DNA from: Treponema sp.
GTDB taxonomy: Bacteria; Spirochaetota; Spirochaetia; Treponematales; Treponemataceae
DNA: 34,174 nucleotides
Assembly: GCA_017551545.1 (NCBI GenBank)
Contig: JAFZLJ010000009.1
Coordinates: 1-34,174, forward strand
Direction of reading: 5' to 3'
Within the stretch, counting starts at the first letter, position 1; every line of letters begins with the position of its first letter. Both the position numbers and the translations under genes were made by a program. Under the pieces are notes generated by a model. The model ran no database searches, was not told the origin of the DNA, and saw nothing but the letters and a program-made list of their open reading frames with translations. Positions 7,453-15,337 of this stretch are shown here, piece by piece.

Positions 7453-8722
7453 CCGCAAATCCGTTTTCAAGGTCTGCAATTATATCATCAATATGCTCAG
7501 TACCAATTGAAAGACGGATTGTATTCTGTCCGATTCCCTGATCTGCAAGCTCTGCATCACTAAGCTGTGAATGTGTTGTCGAAGCAGGGTGAATTACAAG
7601 AGACTTAACATCTGCAACATTTGCAAGCAGGCTGAAAATCTTAAGGTTATCTATGAACTTCCAGGCTTCGTCGCGTCCACCCTTGATATTGAAAGTGAAA
7701 ATTGAAGCTCCGCCGTTAGGGAAGTATTTCTGATACAATGCGTGATCCGGATGATCTGCAAGGGAAGGGTGATTTACCTTTTCTACCTTTGGATGCTTGC
7801 TCAAGAATTCTACAACCTTCTTTGTGTTTTCTGCATGGCGTTCAAGACGAAGAGATAGTGTCTCGATTCCCTGCAAAAGAAGGAATGCGTTGAACGGACT
7901 GATTGAAGCACCAGTATCACGGAGCAAAATTGCACGGATATAAGTTACAAATGCAGCTGGTCCAACAACATCATAGAATGAAACTCCATGATAGCTTGGG
8001 TTAGGAGCAGTAATCTGAGGATAGTTACCGCTTGCCTTGTAATTGAACTTTCCGCTTTCTACGATGATACCACCGAGTGTTGTTCCGTGACCACCAAGGA
8101 ACTTTGTAGCAGAATGAACTACAATATCTGCACCGTGCTCAAACGGACGGATAAGATATGGTGTACCAAAAGTATTATCAACTACAACTGGAAGACCATG
8201 CTTGTGGGCAATGGCTGAAATTGCGTCGATATCAGGAATGTCTGAGTTTGGATTTCCCAATGTTTCAAGATAAATTGCGCGTGTATTTTCTTTGATTGCA
8301 CCTTCTACCTCGGCAAGGTTATGGGCATCTACGAAAGTTGTTGTAACTCCGTACTGTGGAAGTGTGTGTGAAAGAAGATTGTAGCTTCCACCGTAGATAG
8401 TTTTCTGGGCAACAATGTGTCCGCCGTTTGCAGCAAGGGCTTCGATTGTGTAAGTAATTGCTGCGGCACCAGAAGCAACTGCAAGAGCAGCAGAACCACC
8501 TTCGAGTGCTGCAACGCGTTTTTCAAGAACGTCCTGTGTAGAGTTTGTAAGACGTCCGTAAATGTTTCCTGCATCTGCAAGACCAAAACGATCTGCTGCG
8601 TGCTTTGAATTATGGAATACATAAGATGTAGTCTGATAAATAGGTACTGCGCGGCTGTCTGTTGCAGGGTCAGCCTGTTCCTGTCCAACGTGTAACTGTA
8701 ATGTTTCGAATTTATATGACAT
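7445..8722 (-). CDS. metY: O-acetylhomoserine sulfhydrylase
   Basis: A 425-residue Cys/Met-metabolism PLP enzyme. [15 protein letters not shown], the [14 protein letters not shown] segment and the PLP-lysine segment [14 protein letters not shown] are those of MetY. It converts O-acetylhomoserine plus sulfide or methanethiol to homocysteine or methionine. The start at 8722 has an AAGGAG site. The long leader (about 240 nt) carries a short upstream ORF, a GC hairpin and the GAAA hairpin, and the promoter sits between two CymR-type boxes. In Rhodospirillum rubrum, methylthio-alkane reductase (a nitrogenase-like enzyme) feeds methanethiol to this type of enzyme, which makes the shared regulation here suggestive. 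Confidence 0.95.
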   Translation of the reverse strand: MSYKFETLQLHVGQEQADPATDSRAVPIYQTTSYVFHNSKHAADRFGLADAGNIYGRLTNSTQDVLEKRVAALEGGSAALAVASGAAAITYTIEALAANGGHIVAQKTIYGGSYNLLSHTLPQYGVTTTFVDAHNLAEVEGAIKENTRAIYLETLGNPNSDIPDIDAISAIAHKHGLPVVVDNTFGTPYLIRPFEHGADIVVHSATKFLGGHGTTLGGIIVESGKFNYKASGNYPQITAPNPSYHGVSFYDVVGPAAFVTYIRAILLRDTGASISPFNAFLLLQGIETLSLRLERHAENTKKVVEFLSKHPKVEKVNHPSLADHPDHALYQKYFPNGGASIFTFNIKGGRDEAWKFIDNLKIFSLLANVADVKSLVIHPASTTHSQLSDAELADQGIGQNTIRLSIGTEHIDDIIADLENGFAAI

Positions 8723-8786
8723 AATGATTTCTCCTTAATATTTATTATTATAATTAATTGAATTTGGAAGACATAAATAAGGACAA

Positions 8787-8818
8787 CCTAAAAAATGCTT
8801 TCGCATTTTTTTTAACGG
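8787..8818 (-). promoter_or_regulatory. Leader hairpin with GAAA tetraloop before metY
   Basis: Minus-strand stem AAAAAATGC / GCATTTTTT with a GAAA loop, flanked by CCGTT and AGG exactly as in the patB leader. It is followed by U-rich sequence and could act as a weak terminator within the leader. Confidence 0.55.
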
Positions 8819-8834
8819 TTTCCTATTGAACACC

Positions 8835-8848
8835 GCCCGCCAGCGGGC
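8835..8848 (-). promoter_or_regulatory. GC-rich hairpin directly after the leader ORF stop
   Basis: GCCCGC TG GCGGGC on the minus strand, beginning 1 nt after the stop codon of the 20-residue leader ORF. Its position would let a translating ribosome affect its folding. Confidence 0.5.
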
Positions 8849-8911
8849 TTACACACACATGACTCCGTTGCGGAAATTTTCACGGACTAATTTTTCAAAA
8901 TAAAATTTCAT
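8849..8911 (-). CDS. Possible 20-residue leader peptide upstream of metY
   Basis: A short ORF with a strong CAGGAGGT site 5 nt before its ATG. It begins MKFYFEKLV and ends GVMCV before TAA. It lies inside the metY leader and ends with a Met-Cys pair just before a GC hairpin. This layout is reminiscent of attenuation by sulfur amino acid supply, but only two such residues occur in a row. It may instead be a chance ORF; the strong ribosome site is the main argument for translation. Confidence 0.45.
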   Translation of the reverse strand: MKFYFEKLVRENFRNGVMCV

Positions 8912-8940
8912 GTCATACCTCCTGTATAAAATGCGTAATA

Positions 8941-8957
8941 CCTATTTGATAAGTAGG
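8941..8957. promoter_or_regulatory. CymR-type operator box 3
   Basis: CCTATTTGATAAGTAGG. It lies just downstream of the predicted metY transcription start and 26 bp from box 4. It also covers a plus-strand TTGATA that could be a -35 (see the plus-strand promoter at 8946). Confidence 0.62.
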
Positions 8958-8974
8958 TTATATGTAATTTATAT
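8946..8974 (+). promoter_or_regulatory. Possible plus-strand promoter opposite metY
   Basis: TTGATA (8946-8951), 17-bp spacer, TTATAT (8969-8974). The geometry mirrors the patB side of the 3568-3625 region, but no gene follows before the terminator at 9091-9129. It could give a short RNA, contribute to the glnN leader, or be non-functional with box 3 serving only as a second metY operator. Confidence 0.35.
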
Positions 8975-8996
8975 CGGTATAAACCTACTATGTCAA
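8968..8996 (-). promoter_or_regulatory. Promoter of metY
   Basis: Minus strand: -35 TTGACA (8996-8991), 17-bp spacer, -10 TATAAA (8973-8968). The predicted start is near 8961. Confidence 0.72.
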
Positions 8997-9000
8997 TAGG
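8984..9000. promoter_or_regulatory. CymR-type operator box 4
   Basis: CCTACTATGTCAATAGG, on the minus strand the same 17-mer as the cysK box, CCTATTGACATAGTAGG. It covers the -35 of the metY promoter. Confidence 0.7.
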
Positions 9001-9041
9001 TTTTACGAAAAAAAATTATAAAAAAAATTTTAAAAAAAATA

Positions 9042-9070
9042 TTGACATTTTTTTTTCGAAACTGTATAAC
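9042..9070 (+). promoter_or_regulatory. Promoter of glnN
   Basis: -35 TTGACA (9042-9047), 17-bp spacer, -10 TATAAC (9065-9070). Upstream A/T tracts (9007-9040) resemble an UP element. The predicted start near 9077 leaves the first mini-hairpin only about 7 nt into the transcript. Confidence 0.75.
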
Positions 9071-9082
9071 AAGAGTATCAAA

Positions 9083-9129
9083 CGGCAATGAGGTCGCAGA
9101 AATAGTATTTCTGCGACCTTTTTGTTTTT
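9083..9129 (+). terminator. Attenuator A of glnN: ANNGNN mini-hairpin overlapping an intrinsic terminator
   Basis: The mini-hairpin 9083-9096 has stem CGGC/GGTCG-side pairing around the hexaloop AATGAG. The terminator that follows has a perfect 12-bp stem (9091-9102 with 9108-9119, loop TAGTA) and a U-rich tail. The six bases 9091-9096 belong to both structures, so they are mutually exclusive. The loop has A at position 1 and G at position 4, as ANTAR-binding RNAs do. Confidence 0.7.
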
Positions 9130-9140
9130 ATACCTGAATT

Positions 9141-9198
9141 TGGCAAAGAAGCCGCAATGAGTTTTAGGGGACGCCCTGAAAATTATTGCGGCTTTTTT
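9141..9198 (+). terminator. Attenuator B of glnN: second ANNGNN mini-hairpin and terminator
   Basis: The mini-hairpin 9141-9154 has stem TGGC/GCCG and hexaloop AAAGAA. The terminator stem AAGCCGCAAT (9149-9158) pairs with ATTGCGGCTT (9185-9194) and ends in six U; its loop contains an inner AGGG/CCCT hairpin. Again six bases (9149-9154) are shared by the two structures. It stands in tandem with attenuator A. Confidence 0.65.
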
Positions 9199-9295
9199 AA
9201 TGCGGGTCTTAGGGCGGCAGCCCTAGGCGAAAGGGTAGGACGCAACGAAGTGCGGCCGCAGGGGAAGGCTTTCCCCTCCCAAATTAAACAAAAGG
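9199..9295. repeat. GC-rich palindromic sequence in the glnN leader
   Basis: Contains AGGGCGGCAGCCCT, GTGCGGCCGCA and GGGGAAGGCTTTCCCC. It has much higher GC than its surroundings and resembles in style the inner part of the element at 24146-24300 (GGGGGAAGTCTCCCCC). It is probably an interspersed repeat. An ORF that runs through it in frame with glnN is not thought to be translated. Confidence 0.5.
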
Positions 9296-9303
9296 AGAAC
9301 CTT

Positions 9304-11409
9304 ATGGACGAAGTAACACCAATCTTTGGCGAGAACGTTTTTAATGAAACAGTTATGAAAGCTCGGCTGCCTAAAGAAACTTATAAACAGCTGATGAAAA
9401 CTATTGAAGGTGGAGAAAAACTTGATGCTTCAGTTGCTACAGTAGTTGCCAACGCAATGAAAGACTGGGCAATTGAAAAAGGAGCCACACACTTTACACA
9501 CTGGTTCCAGCCACTTACAGGAATTACTGCCGAAAAACACGACAGTTTTATTACTCCTATAAGCGACGGAAAAGTTATCATGGAGTTCAGTGGTAAAGAG
9601 CTTGTTCAGGGTGAACCTGATGCTTCAAGCTTCCCAAGCGGCGGTATTCGTGCAACATTCGAAGCACGCGGTTACACAGCATGGGATCCAACAAGCTACG
9701 CCTTTATCAAGGACGGAACACTTTGCATTCCAACTGCATTCTGTTCTTACACTGGTGAAGCTTTGGATAAAAAGACTCCATTGCTCCGCTCTATGCAGGC
9801 AATCAGCAAGCAGGCTGTTCGTGTTCTTAAATTGTTCGACGGAAACGACGCTGTTACAAGCGTAAAAACAACTGTTGGACCAGAACAGGAATACTTCCTT
9901 GTAGATAAATCTGTTTACGACAAGCGCGAAGACTTGATTTATACAGGACGAACCTTGTTTGGTGCAAAGGCTCCAAAAGGACAGGAGCTTGAAGATCATT
10001 ACTTTGGTATGATCAAACCACGTGTTCAGGCATTCATGAAGGATTTGAACAAAGAGCTGTGGAAGCTTGGAATCCTTGCTAAAACTGAACATAACGAAGT
10101 TGCTCCGGCTCAGCACGAACTGGCTCCAATCTTCAGCACAACAAACCTTGCCTGTGACCACAACCAGCTCACAATGGAAATGATGAGAAAGGTTGCTGCC
10201 CGCCACGGTATGGTATGTCTTTTGCATGAAAAACCATTTGCCGGTGTAAACGGAAGTGGTAAACATAATAACTGGTCTATAAGCACAAACACTGGAAAGA
10301 ACCTTCTTGATCCAGGTGCTACTCCAGATCAGAATGCACAGTTCCTTTTGTTCCTGTGTGCAATCATCAAGGGTGTTGATGAATACCAGGATCTGCTCCG
10401 TATTTCTGTTGCATCTGCTGGAAACGACCATCGTCTTGGAGCAAACGAAGCTCCTCCGGCAATTATTTCGATCTTCCTTGGTGACGAACTTAGCGGAATC
10501 CTTGACAGTATCGAAAAAGGTGTTCCTTACGGTAAACACGAAAAAGAAAAAATGCAGATTGGTGTAACTGTTCTTCCTGACTTCAACAAGGATACAACAG
10601 ACCGCAACCGTACATCACCATTTGCATTTACCGGAAACAAGTTTGAGTTCCGTATGCTTGGTTCTAACGAATCAATTGCATGTGCAAACGTATTCCTGAA
10701 TACTGTTGTTGCAGAAGAGCTCAGTCAGTTTGCTGATATCCTTGAAAAATCTAAGGACTTCAAAGCTGACCTTCATGACTTGATTCTTAAGACTATTAAA
10801 GATCATAAGAGAATCATTTTCAACGGAAACGGTTATGATGATTCTTGGGTTAAGGAAGCAGAGAAGCGCGGACTTTACAATCTTAAGTCTACACCAGAAG
10901 CTTTACCACATATCCTTGATGAAAAGAACGTTAAGGTATTCGAAAAGTTTGGTGTTTACAGCAAGGTTGAACTTACAAGCCGCTTCGAGATTCATAACGA
11001 GAATTATTCAAAGATTATCAACATCGAAGCAGAAACAATGCTTGAGATGGCTAAAAAAGACATTCTGCCAACAGCAAGTAAATATGCTAACAAACTGGCA
11101 GAAACAATCGGCTTGAAAAAAGCTGCCTGTGGAGAATGTGATACAACTTACGAAAGCGCAATGCTTAAAAAAGTTTCTTGCCTTACAAGTTGTATCTACA
11201 ACAAAACAGAAAAGCTTGAGCAGGAAGTTGCAGAAGCAAAGAAAACTGCAGATGCCGGTGATTCAAGCAAAACAGCGTTCTTCTACCGCGAGCACGTTTT
11301 TGCGGCAATGAACGAGCTGAGACTTTGTGCCGACGAGCTTGAAACAATCACACCAAAAGAGTTGTGGCCGTTCCCAAGCTATGGAGATTTGTTGTTCAGC
11401 GTACGTTAG
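9304..11409 (+). CDS. glnN: Glutamine synthetase type III
   Basis: A 701-residue GSIII enzyme making glutamine from glutamate, ammonia and ATP. It carries [28 protein letters not shown] and the FEFRMLGSN segment typical of the family, and its length fits (about 700). The start [15 protein letters not shown] has an AAAGGAGAA site at the expected distance. An in-frame upstream ATG at 9157 lies inside terminator B and is rejected. It is the main ammonia-assimilating enzyme seen here and is followed by an ammonium transporter. Regulation is probably by nitrogen-responsive antitermination at attenuators A and B. Confidence 0.95.
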   Translation: MDEVTPIFGENVFNETVMKARLPKETYKQLMKTIEGGEKLDASVATVVANAMKDWAIEKGATHFTHWFQPLTGITAEKHDSFITPISDGKVIMEFSGKELVQGEPDASSFPSGGIRATFEARGYTAWDPTSYAFIKDGTLCIPTAFCSYTGEALDKKTPLLRSMQAISKQAVRVLKLFDGNDAVTSVKTTVGPEQEYFLVDKSVYDKREDLIYTGRTLFGAKAPKGQELEDHYFGMIKPRVQAFMKDLNKELWKLGILAKTEHNEVAPAQHELAPIFSTTNLACDHNQLTMEMMRKVAARHGMVCLLHEKPFAGVNGSGKHNNWSISTNTGKNLLDPGATPDQNAQFLLFLCAIIKGVDEYQDLLRISVASAGNDHRLGANEAPPAIISIFLGDELSGILDSIEKGVPYGKHEKEKMQIGVTVLPDFNKDTTDRNRTSPFAFTGNKFEFRMLGSNESIACANVFLNTVVAEELSQFADILEKSKDFKADLHDLILKTIKDHKRIIFNGNGYDDSWVKEAEKRGLYNLKSTPEALPHILDEKNVKVFEKFGVYSKVELTSRFEIHNENYSKIINIEAETMLEMAKKDILPTASKYANKLAETIGLKKAACGECDTTYESAMLKKVSCLTSCIYNKTEKLEQEVAEAKKTADAGDSSKTAFFYREHVFAAMNELRLCADELETITPKELWPFPSYGDLLFSVR

Positions 11410-11411
11410 AA

Positions 11412-11467
11412 AGATTGTCGGGTCAAGCCCGACAATGACATGTCACCTTCGGGCTTGACCCGGAGGT
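11412..11467. repeat. REP-like palindrome between glnN and amt
   Basis: ATTGTCGGG TCAAG CCCGACAAT (11414-11436) followed by a degenerate second hairpin (TTCGGG/CCCGGA). It is one of at least five intergenic copies of a shared palindrome family in the window. Confidence 0.75.
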
Positions 11468-11477
11468 CTAAAAATTA

Positions 11478-11532
11478 GGCAATGATGCCACAGATGATTT
11501 CTGGAAAAGGAAGTGTCTGTGGCATTTTTTTT
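11478..11532 (+). terminator. Attenuator C of amt: ANNGNN mini-hairpin overlapping an intrinsic terminator
   Basis: The mini-hairpin 11478-11489 has stem GGC/GCC and hexaloop AATGAT. Terminator arms ATGCCACAGA (11485-11494) and TCTGTGGCAT (11516-11525) end in eight U. Five bases are shared by the two. It has the same architecture as the two glnN attenuators. No convincing promoter is seen after glnN, so amt may be expressed by readthrough. Confidence 0.66.
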
Positions 11533-11547
11533 ACTCAGGAGGATAAT

Positions 11548-13221
11548 ATGAGTGAAGTTTGGAGTGTTTGGTTTTTGATTGGTGCTGCACTTGTTTTCTT
11601 TATGCAGTGCGGTTTTGCAATGGTTGAAACAGGATTTACAAGGGCAAAGAATGCAGGAAATATTATCATGAAAAACTTGATGGATTTCTGTATCGGAACC
11701 CCTATGTTCATGCTGCTTGGTTTTGGCTTGATGATGAGCGAAAACTATTTCTTTGGCCTTATCGGTAAGCCTAACTTGCAGTTATTCACAAACTTTGCAG
11801 ACGGCGATTGGTCAGCATTTGTATTCAACTTAGTATTCTGTGCTACTGCCGCAACAATCGTTTCTGGTTCTATGGCAGAACGTACAAAGTTCAGCGCATA
11901 CTGTATTTATTCAGCTGTAATTTCTGCAGTTGTATATCCTATTGAAGCAGGATGGGTATGGAACTCACAGGGCTGGTTAGTTCAGCTTGGTTTCGTAGAC
12001 TTTGCCGGTGGTGCTGCAATCCACTCAGTTGGTGGTACAGCTGCCTTGATTGGAGCAATCTTCCTTGGCCCACGTATTGGAAAGTATGACCGCGACGAAA
12101 ACGGAAAGGTAACAAAGGTACATGCTATTCCAGGTCACTCTTTGACACTTGGTGCACTTGGTACATTCATCCTCTGGTTCGGATGGTACGGATTCAACGG
12201 TGCTGCTTGTACACAGCTTCTTGGAGTAGGTGGTCTTGCTGCAGTATTCACAACAACAACAATTGCTCCTGCAGTTGCATGTTGTACAACAATGATCTTT
12301 ACCTGGGTAAAGAACGGTAAGCCTGATGTTTCCATGACACTCAACGCTTCTTTGGCAGGTCTAGTTGCAATCACACCAACTTGTGCTACAGTAGACGCAC
12401 TTGGTGCAACAGCAATCGGTGTTGTAGCCGGCTTCATAGTAGTAATTGTTGTAGAGTTCCTTGATTTGAAGCTCCATATTGATGATCCTGTTGGTGCAGT
12501 TGCAGTTCACCTTGCAAACGGTATCTGGGGTACATTGTCAGACGGTTTGTTCAACGTTGAAAACGGTGTATTCTACGGCGGCGGATTCAAGCACTTTGGA
12601 GTACAGTGTCTTGGTGAAGTTTCAATTGTTGCATGGACAACAGTTTGTATGATCATCACCTTCACATTGATTAAGAAGCTCCACGGATTACGTGCCAGCC
12701 GCGAAGAAGAAATTGTCGGACTTGATAAGCTCGAACACGGAATTGATTCAAGCTACGCAGGCTTTATCATGGCTCCACAGGTTCTTGGTGGTGCTGCTTC
12801 AGAAGATGCCGCTGGTACAGTTCCTGTAGAAAAGGCAGTTCCTGTTGCAAAGGCTACAAGTCGTCCGGATGCAAAGTTCCACATGGTTTCTATTATCACC
12901 CGCCAGAGCAAGTTCGACGAACTCAAGGCTGCCATGAACGACATCAACGTAACAGGTATGACAGTAACAAACGTACTTGGTTGCGGTGTTCAGCATGGAA
13001 ACACACAGAAGTATCGTGGTGTTGAAATGGATATGACATTGCTTCCAAAGATCAAGGTAGATATCGTAGTAAGCGAAGTCCCAGTAGACCTTGTCGTAAC
13101 CGCTGCAAAGGAAGTTCTTTACACCGGTCACATCGGAGATGGAAAGATTTTCGTATACGATGTTCAGAATGTAGTTAAGGTTAGAACTGGTGAAGAGGGA
13201 TATGAGGCTCTTCAGGATTAA
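11548..13221 (+). CDS. amt: Ammonium transporter (Amt) fused to a C-terminal P-II domain
   Basis: A 557-residue protein. The Amt domain (about residues 1-410) begins MSEVWSVWFLIGAALVFFMQ and has FAGGAAIHSVGGTAALIGA and the later GAVAVHLANGIWGT with the twin pore histidines. After an Ala/Val-rich linker, residues about 450-555 form a GlnB/GlnK-type domain with T-loop segment NTQKYRGVEMD, LLPKIKVDIVV and B-loop TGHIGDGKIFV. The residue at the uridylylated position (Tyr51 in E. coli GlnB) is Met, so control by uridylylation at that site is not possible. The fused domain probably gates the channel by binding nucleotides or 2-oxoglutarate. The start has a CAGGAGGA site. Confidence 0.93.
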   Translation: MSEVWSVWFLIGAALVFFMQCGFAMVETGFTRAKNAGNIIMKNLMDFCIGTPMFMLLGFGLMMSENYFFGLIGKPNLQLFTNFADGDWSAFVFNLVFCATAATIVSGSMAERTKFSAYCIYSAVISAVVYPIEAGWVWNSQGWLVQLGFVDFAGGAAIHSVGGTAALIGAIFLGPRIGKYDRDENGKVTKVHAIPGHSLTLGALGTFILWFGWYGFNGAACTQLLGVGGLAAVFTTTTIAPAVACCTTMIFTWVKNGKPDVSMTLNASLAGLVAITPTCATVDALGATAIGVVAGFIVVIVVEFLDLKLHIDDPVGAVAVHLANGIWGTLSDGLFNVENGVFYGGGFKHFGVQCLGEVSIVAWTTVCMIITFTLIKKLHGLRASREEEIVGLDKLEHGIDSSYAGFIMAPQVLGGAASEDAAGTVPVEKAVPVAKATSRPDAKFHMVSIITRQSKFDELKAAMNDINVTGMTVTNVLGCGVQHGNTQKYRGVEMDMTLLPKIKVDIVVSEVPVDLVVTAAKEVLYTGHIGDGKIFVYDVQNVVKVRTGEEGYEALQD

Positions 13222-13226
13222 ATAAA

Positions 13227-13262
13227 AAACCCCACAGGTCATTACTTGTGGGGTTTTTTTTA
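13227..13262. terminator. Terminator after amt
   Basis: CCCCACA (13230-13236) pairs with TGTGGGG (13247-13253), flanked by A6 and U9 tracts, so it can work in both directions. Confidence 0.85.
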
Positions 13263-13280
13263 CCCCTTTCAAGATATATC

Positions 13281-13289
13281 TGTTATAAT
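13281..13289 (+). promoter_or_regulatory. Extended -10 promoter of the 90-residue membrane protein
   Basis: TGTTATAAT, a perfect extended -10, ends 7 nt before the ATG. No good -35 and no ribosome site are seen; a leaderless mRNA is predicted. Confidence 0.55.
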
Positions 13290-13296
13290 ATACTAA

Positions 13297-13569
13297 ATGA
13301 ATAACAGACTTAAAGAAACATTAAAAATCCTTCTTTTCGTGGTGTTGACGCTGCTTCTAATAATAGCCGCAGTTTTTTTCATTAATGCTTCTTCCATTCC
13401 AGTAAGAATAAAAGTAATTTTAATAGATATCTTTTTAATTTTGGGCTGCATACATTACAGACGTGAAAGGATCCCAACAGACGACCCCTGGAGTATTGTT
13501 CATGTTATAAAGTGGTACACCGTAATTGTAATGATAATAATAGTAACAATTGCCGTTTTTCTTATTTAA
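13297..13569 (+). CDS. Small membrane protein of unknown function
   Basis: A 90-residue protein not recognised as any family. Three hydrophobic segments are visible: about residues 9-29, 36-50 and 72-90, with a short charged stretch RRERIPTDDPW between the second and third. It follows the amt terminator and has its own extended -10 promoter, so it is probably a separate unit. The start codon lies at the predicted transcription start. Confidence 0.7.
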   Translation: MNNRLKETLKILLFVVLTLLLIIAAVFFINASSIPVRIKVILIDIFLILGCIHYRRERIPTDDPWSIVHVIKWYTVIVMIIIVTIAVFLI

Positions 13570-13588
13570 AAAATAAATTTTATAATAA

Positions 13589-13605
13589 CCTATTGACATA
13601 GTAGG
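13589..13605. promoter_or_regulatory. CymR-type operator box 5
   Basis: CCTATTGACATAGTAGG, identical to box 4 read on the other strand. It covers the cysK -35 element. Confidence 0.72.
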
Positions 13606-13621
13606 TAATAGGGTGTATATT
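13593..13621 (+). promoter_or_regulatory. Promoter of cysK
   Basis: -35 TTGACA (13593-13598), 17-bp spacer, -10 TATATT (13616-13621). Confidence 0.78.
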
Positions 13622-13662
13622 CATTTCTAGAGTTCAACATTGGGCTCGCTCAGGAGGCAATA

Positions 13663-14601
13663 ATGTCAGATATTAAACAAAGTTCATTGGAATTGATTGG
13701 CGGAACTCCGCTTTTACAGTTAAATGGTTATTCAAAAAAAGCAGGTGTTACAGATGCAACAATTCTTGCTAAGCTTGAATATCTTAATCCGGCAGGAAGT
13801 GTAAAAGATCGTATTGCTCTTGCAATGATTGAAGATGCAGAAGAGAAGGGGCTTTTAAAGCCAGGTGCAACAATTATTGAACCAACTTCCGGAAATACAG
13901 GTATTGGTCTTGCCGCAGTTGCAGCAGCAAAAGGTTATAAGGCAATCCTTACTTTGCCAGATACAATGAGTGTTGAACGCCGCAATATTCTTAAGGCATA
14001 TGGTGCAGAACTTGTACTTACAGAAGGTGCAAAGGGTATGAAAGGTGCAATTGCAAAAGCAGAAGAACTTCATGCTCAGACTCCGGGAAGTTTTATTCCA
14101 GGACAGTTTGTAAACCCTGCAAACCCTGCAATTCATAAAAAGACTACAGGACCAGAAATCTGGAAGCAGACAGATGGAAAGGTTGATATTTTTGTTGCCG
14201 GTGTTGGAACTGGTGGAACTTTGACTGGTGTTGGTGAATATCTTAAATCACAGAATCCAGATGTTAAGGTTGTTGCTGTTGAACCAGCTACAAGCCCTGT
14301 TCTTTCAAAAGGAACTCCTGGTTCTCACAAGATTCAGGGAATTGGTGCCGGCTTTGTTCCTGATGTTTTGAACACAAAGATTTACGACGAAATTCTTCCA
14401 ATAGAAAACGAAGACGCTTTTGAAGAGGGACGCGCTTTTGCCCGCAGCGAAGGTATTCTTGTAGGTATTTCAAGTGGTGCCGCTCTTAAAGCAGCAAGCA
14501 TTCTTGCAAAACGTCCTGAAAATAAAGGAAAAACAATCGTAGTGCTCCTGCCAGATTCTGGTGACCGCTACCTTTCAACTCCGCTCTTCAGTGACAACTA
14601 A
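13663..14601 (+). CDS. cysK: Cysteine synthase A
   Basis: A 312-residue PLP enzyme joining O-acetylserine and sulfide to make cysteine. PLP-lysine motif NPAGSVKDR, substrate loop EPTSGNTG and phosphate loop VGTGGTLTG are all canonical, and the C-terminus contains [12 protein letters not shown]. The start has a CAGGAGGC site. Single-gene transcription from a promoter with a CymR-type box is likely. It is the most likely CysK partner for the CymR-like repressor. Its last 27 bp overlap the end of the DTW gene on the other strand. Confidence 0.95.
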   Translation: MSDIKQSSLELIGGTPLLQLNGYSKKAGVTDATILAKLEYLNPAGSVKDRIALAMIEDAEEKGLLKPGATIIEPTSGNTGIGLAAVAAAKGYKAILTLPDTMSVERRNILKAYGAELVLTEGAKGMKGAIAKAEELHAQTPGSFIPGQFVNPANPAIHKKTTGPEIWKQTDGKVDIFVAGVGTGGTLTGVGEYLKSQNPDVKVVAVEPATSPVLSKGTPGSHKIQGIGAGFVPDVLNTKIYDEILPIENEDAFEEGRAFARSEGILVGISSGAALKAASILAKRPENKGKTIVVLLPDSGDRYLSTPLFSDN

Positions 14602-15297
14602 AAAGTCAGGTATCTTCCTTATTTTATTGTACTTGGCATCATAATCCTGCGAGTTTGTACGGATGCCAAGTACTCTTTCATTTTCAGCAGTAAGCTGAAG
14701 TTTAATCATTGCCTTAAAAATATTCATAAGCGGTTCGGGATCAAGCGAACTGTCTACAAATCCTCCGGCCTGCAGCTCCTTTATAATGTAATAACAGCAC
14801 TCAATTGTAGAAATGCATTCCGGTGAAGGTTCCCTTTTAAATGTAAAAATAGAACGATACGAGCCCGAAAAACTAAGTTTAGGAAGCTCAAGCAAAAACT
14901 GATTATGTTCAATCATCTTTTTAGCGCAGAACCAGGTGGCGTCTAAAATTATGAGAAGAAGTTTTTTTTGCGGGGCGGCGGCATCATTTTCTGCAGCAAG
15001 TCTTTGTGTTATTGTCTGAGCTGTAATTGCATCTTCGCCCGGGTACATAAGCGCAGGAAAATACTGCGGGTCTGCCAGAAGCTCTTGGAACCGTGCATTT
15101 TTTGTAAAATCAAGACCTACAATAACTTCGGAATCTTTAAGACAAAGGTGAGAAAGGTAACCCGTGCCTGTACGCTGACGACGGAACTCCTTAGGGTGCA
15201 TTAAAAATACAAACTTTACACCGGTATCTAGTTCCTTTCCATATTTACAGAGGCATACAGATTTTGGCTTAAAACACTTAAAGCAGCGCTCACTCAT
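14575..15297 (-). CDS. DTW-domain tRNA aminocarboxypropyltransferase-like protein
   Basis: A 240-residue member of the DTW/TapT family, which adds a 3-amino-3-carboxypropyl group from S-adenosylmethionine to tRNA uridine. The N-terminus has a CxxC...CxC zinc-like set (C5, C8, C15, C17). The [15 protein letters not shown] segment, the YPG segment and the family motif DATW follow in order. On its promoter side a TATTAT (15310-15305) ends 7 nt before the ATG and no ribosome site is seen. It is divergent from the gene at 15338 with only 40 bp between start codons. The substrate tRNA cannot be told from sequence. Confidence 0.82.
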   Translation of the reverse strand: MSERCFKCFKPKSVCLCKYGKELDTGVKFVFLMHPKEFRRQRTGTGYLSHLCLKDSEVIVGLDFTKNARFQELLADPQYFPALMYPGEDAITAQTITQRLAAENDAAAPQKKLLLIILDATWFCAKKMIEHNQFLLELPKLSFSGSYRSIFTFKREPSPECISTIECCYYIIKELQAGGFVDSSLDPEPLMNIFKAMIKLQLTAENERVLGIRTNSQDYDAKYNKIRKIPDFLVVTEERS

Positions 15298-15300
15298 AAA

Positions 15301-15329
15301 TTGAATAATACCACAAAAAAAGATAAAAT
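15301..15329 (+). promoter_or_regulatory. Promoter of the acyl-CoA-synthetase-like gene
   Basis: -35 TTGAAT (15301-15306), 17-bp spacer, -10 TAAAAT (15324-15329). It ends 8 nt before the GTG start and overlaps the DTW promoter region on the other strand. Confidence 0.6.
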
Positions 15330-15337
15330 GAAATGAA

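Noticed and set aside
8941..9129. Small protein-coding gene between metY and glnN on the plus strand
   Set aside because: No ORF with a ribosome site is present before the terminator at 9091-9129.
9157..9303. Longer glnN starting at an upstream ATG
   Set aside because: The extra codons run through terminator B and a GC-rich repeat and match no part of GSIII; a good ribosome site precedes the ATG at 9304.
9625..10539. Long antisense ORF (304 codons) inside glnN
   Set aside because: It is a shadow of the glnN reading frame, with Cys/Ser-rich low-complexity composition and no ribosome site.
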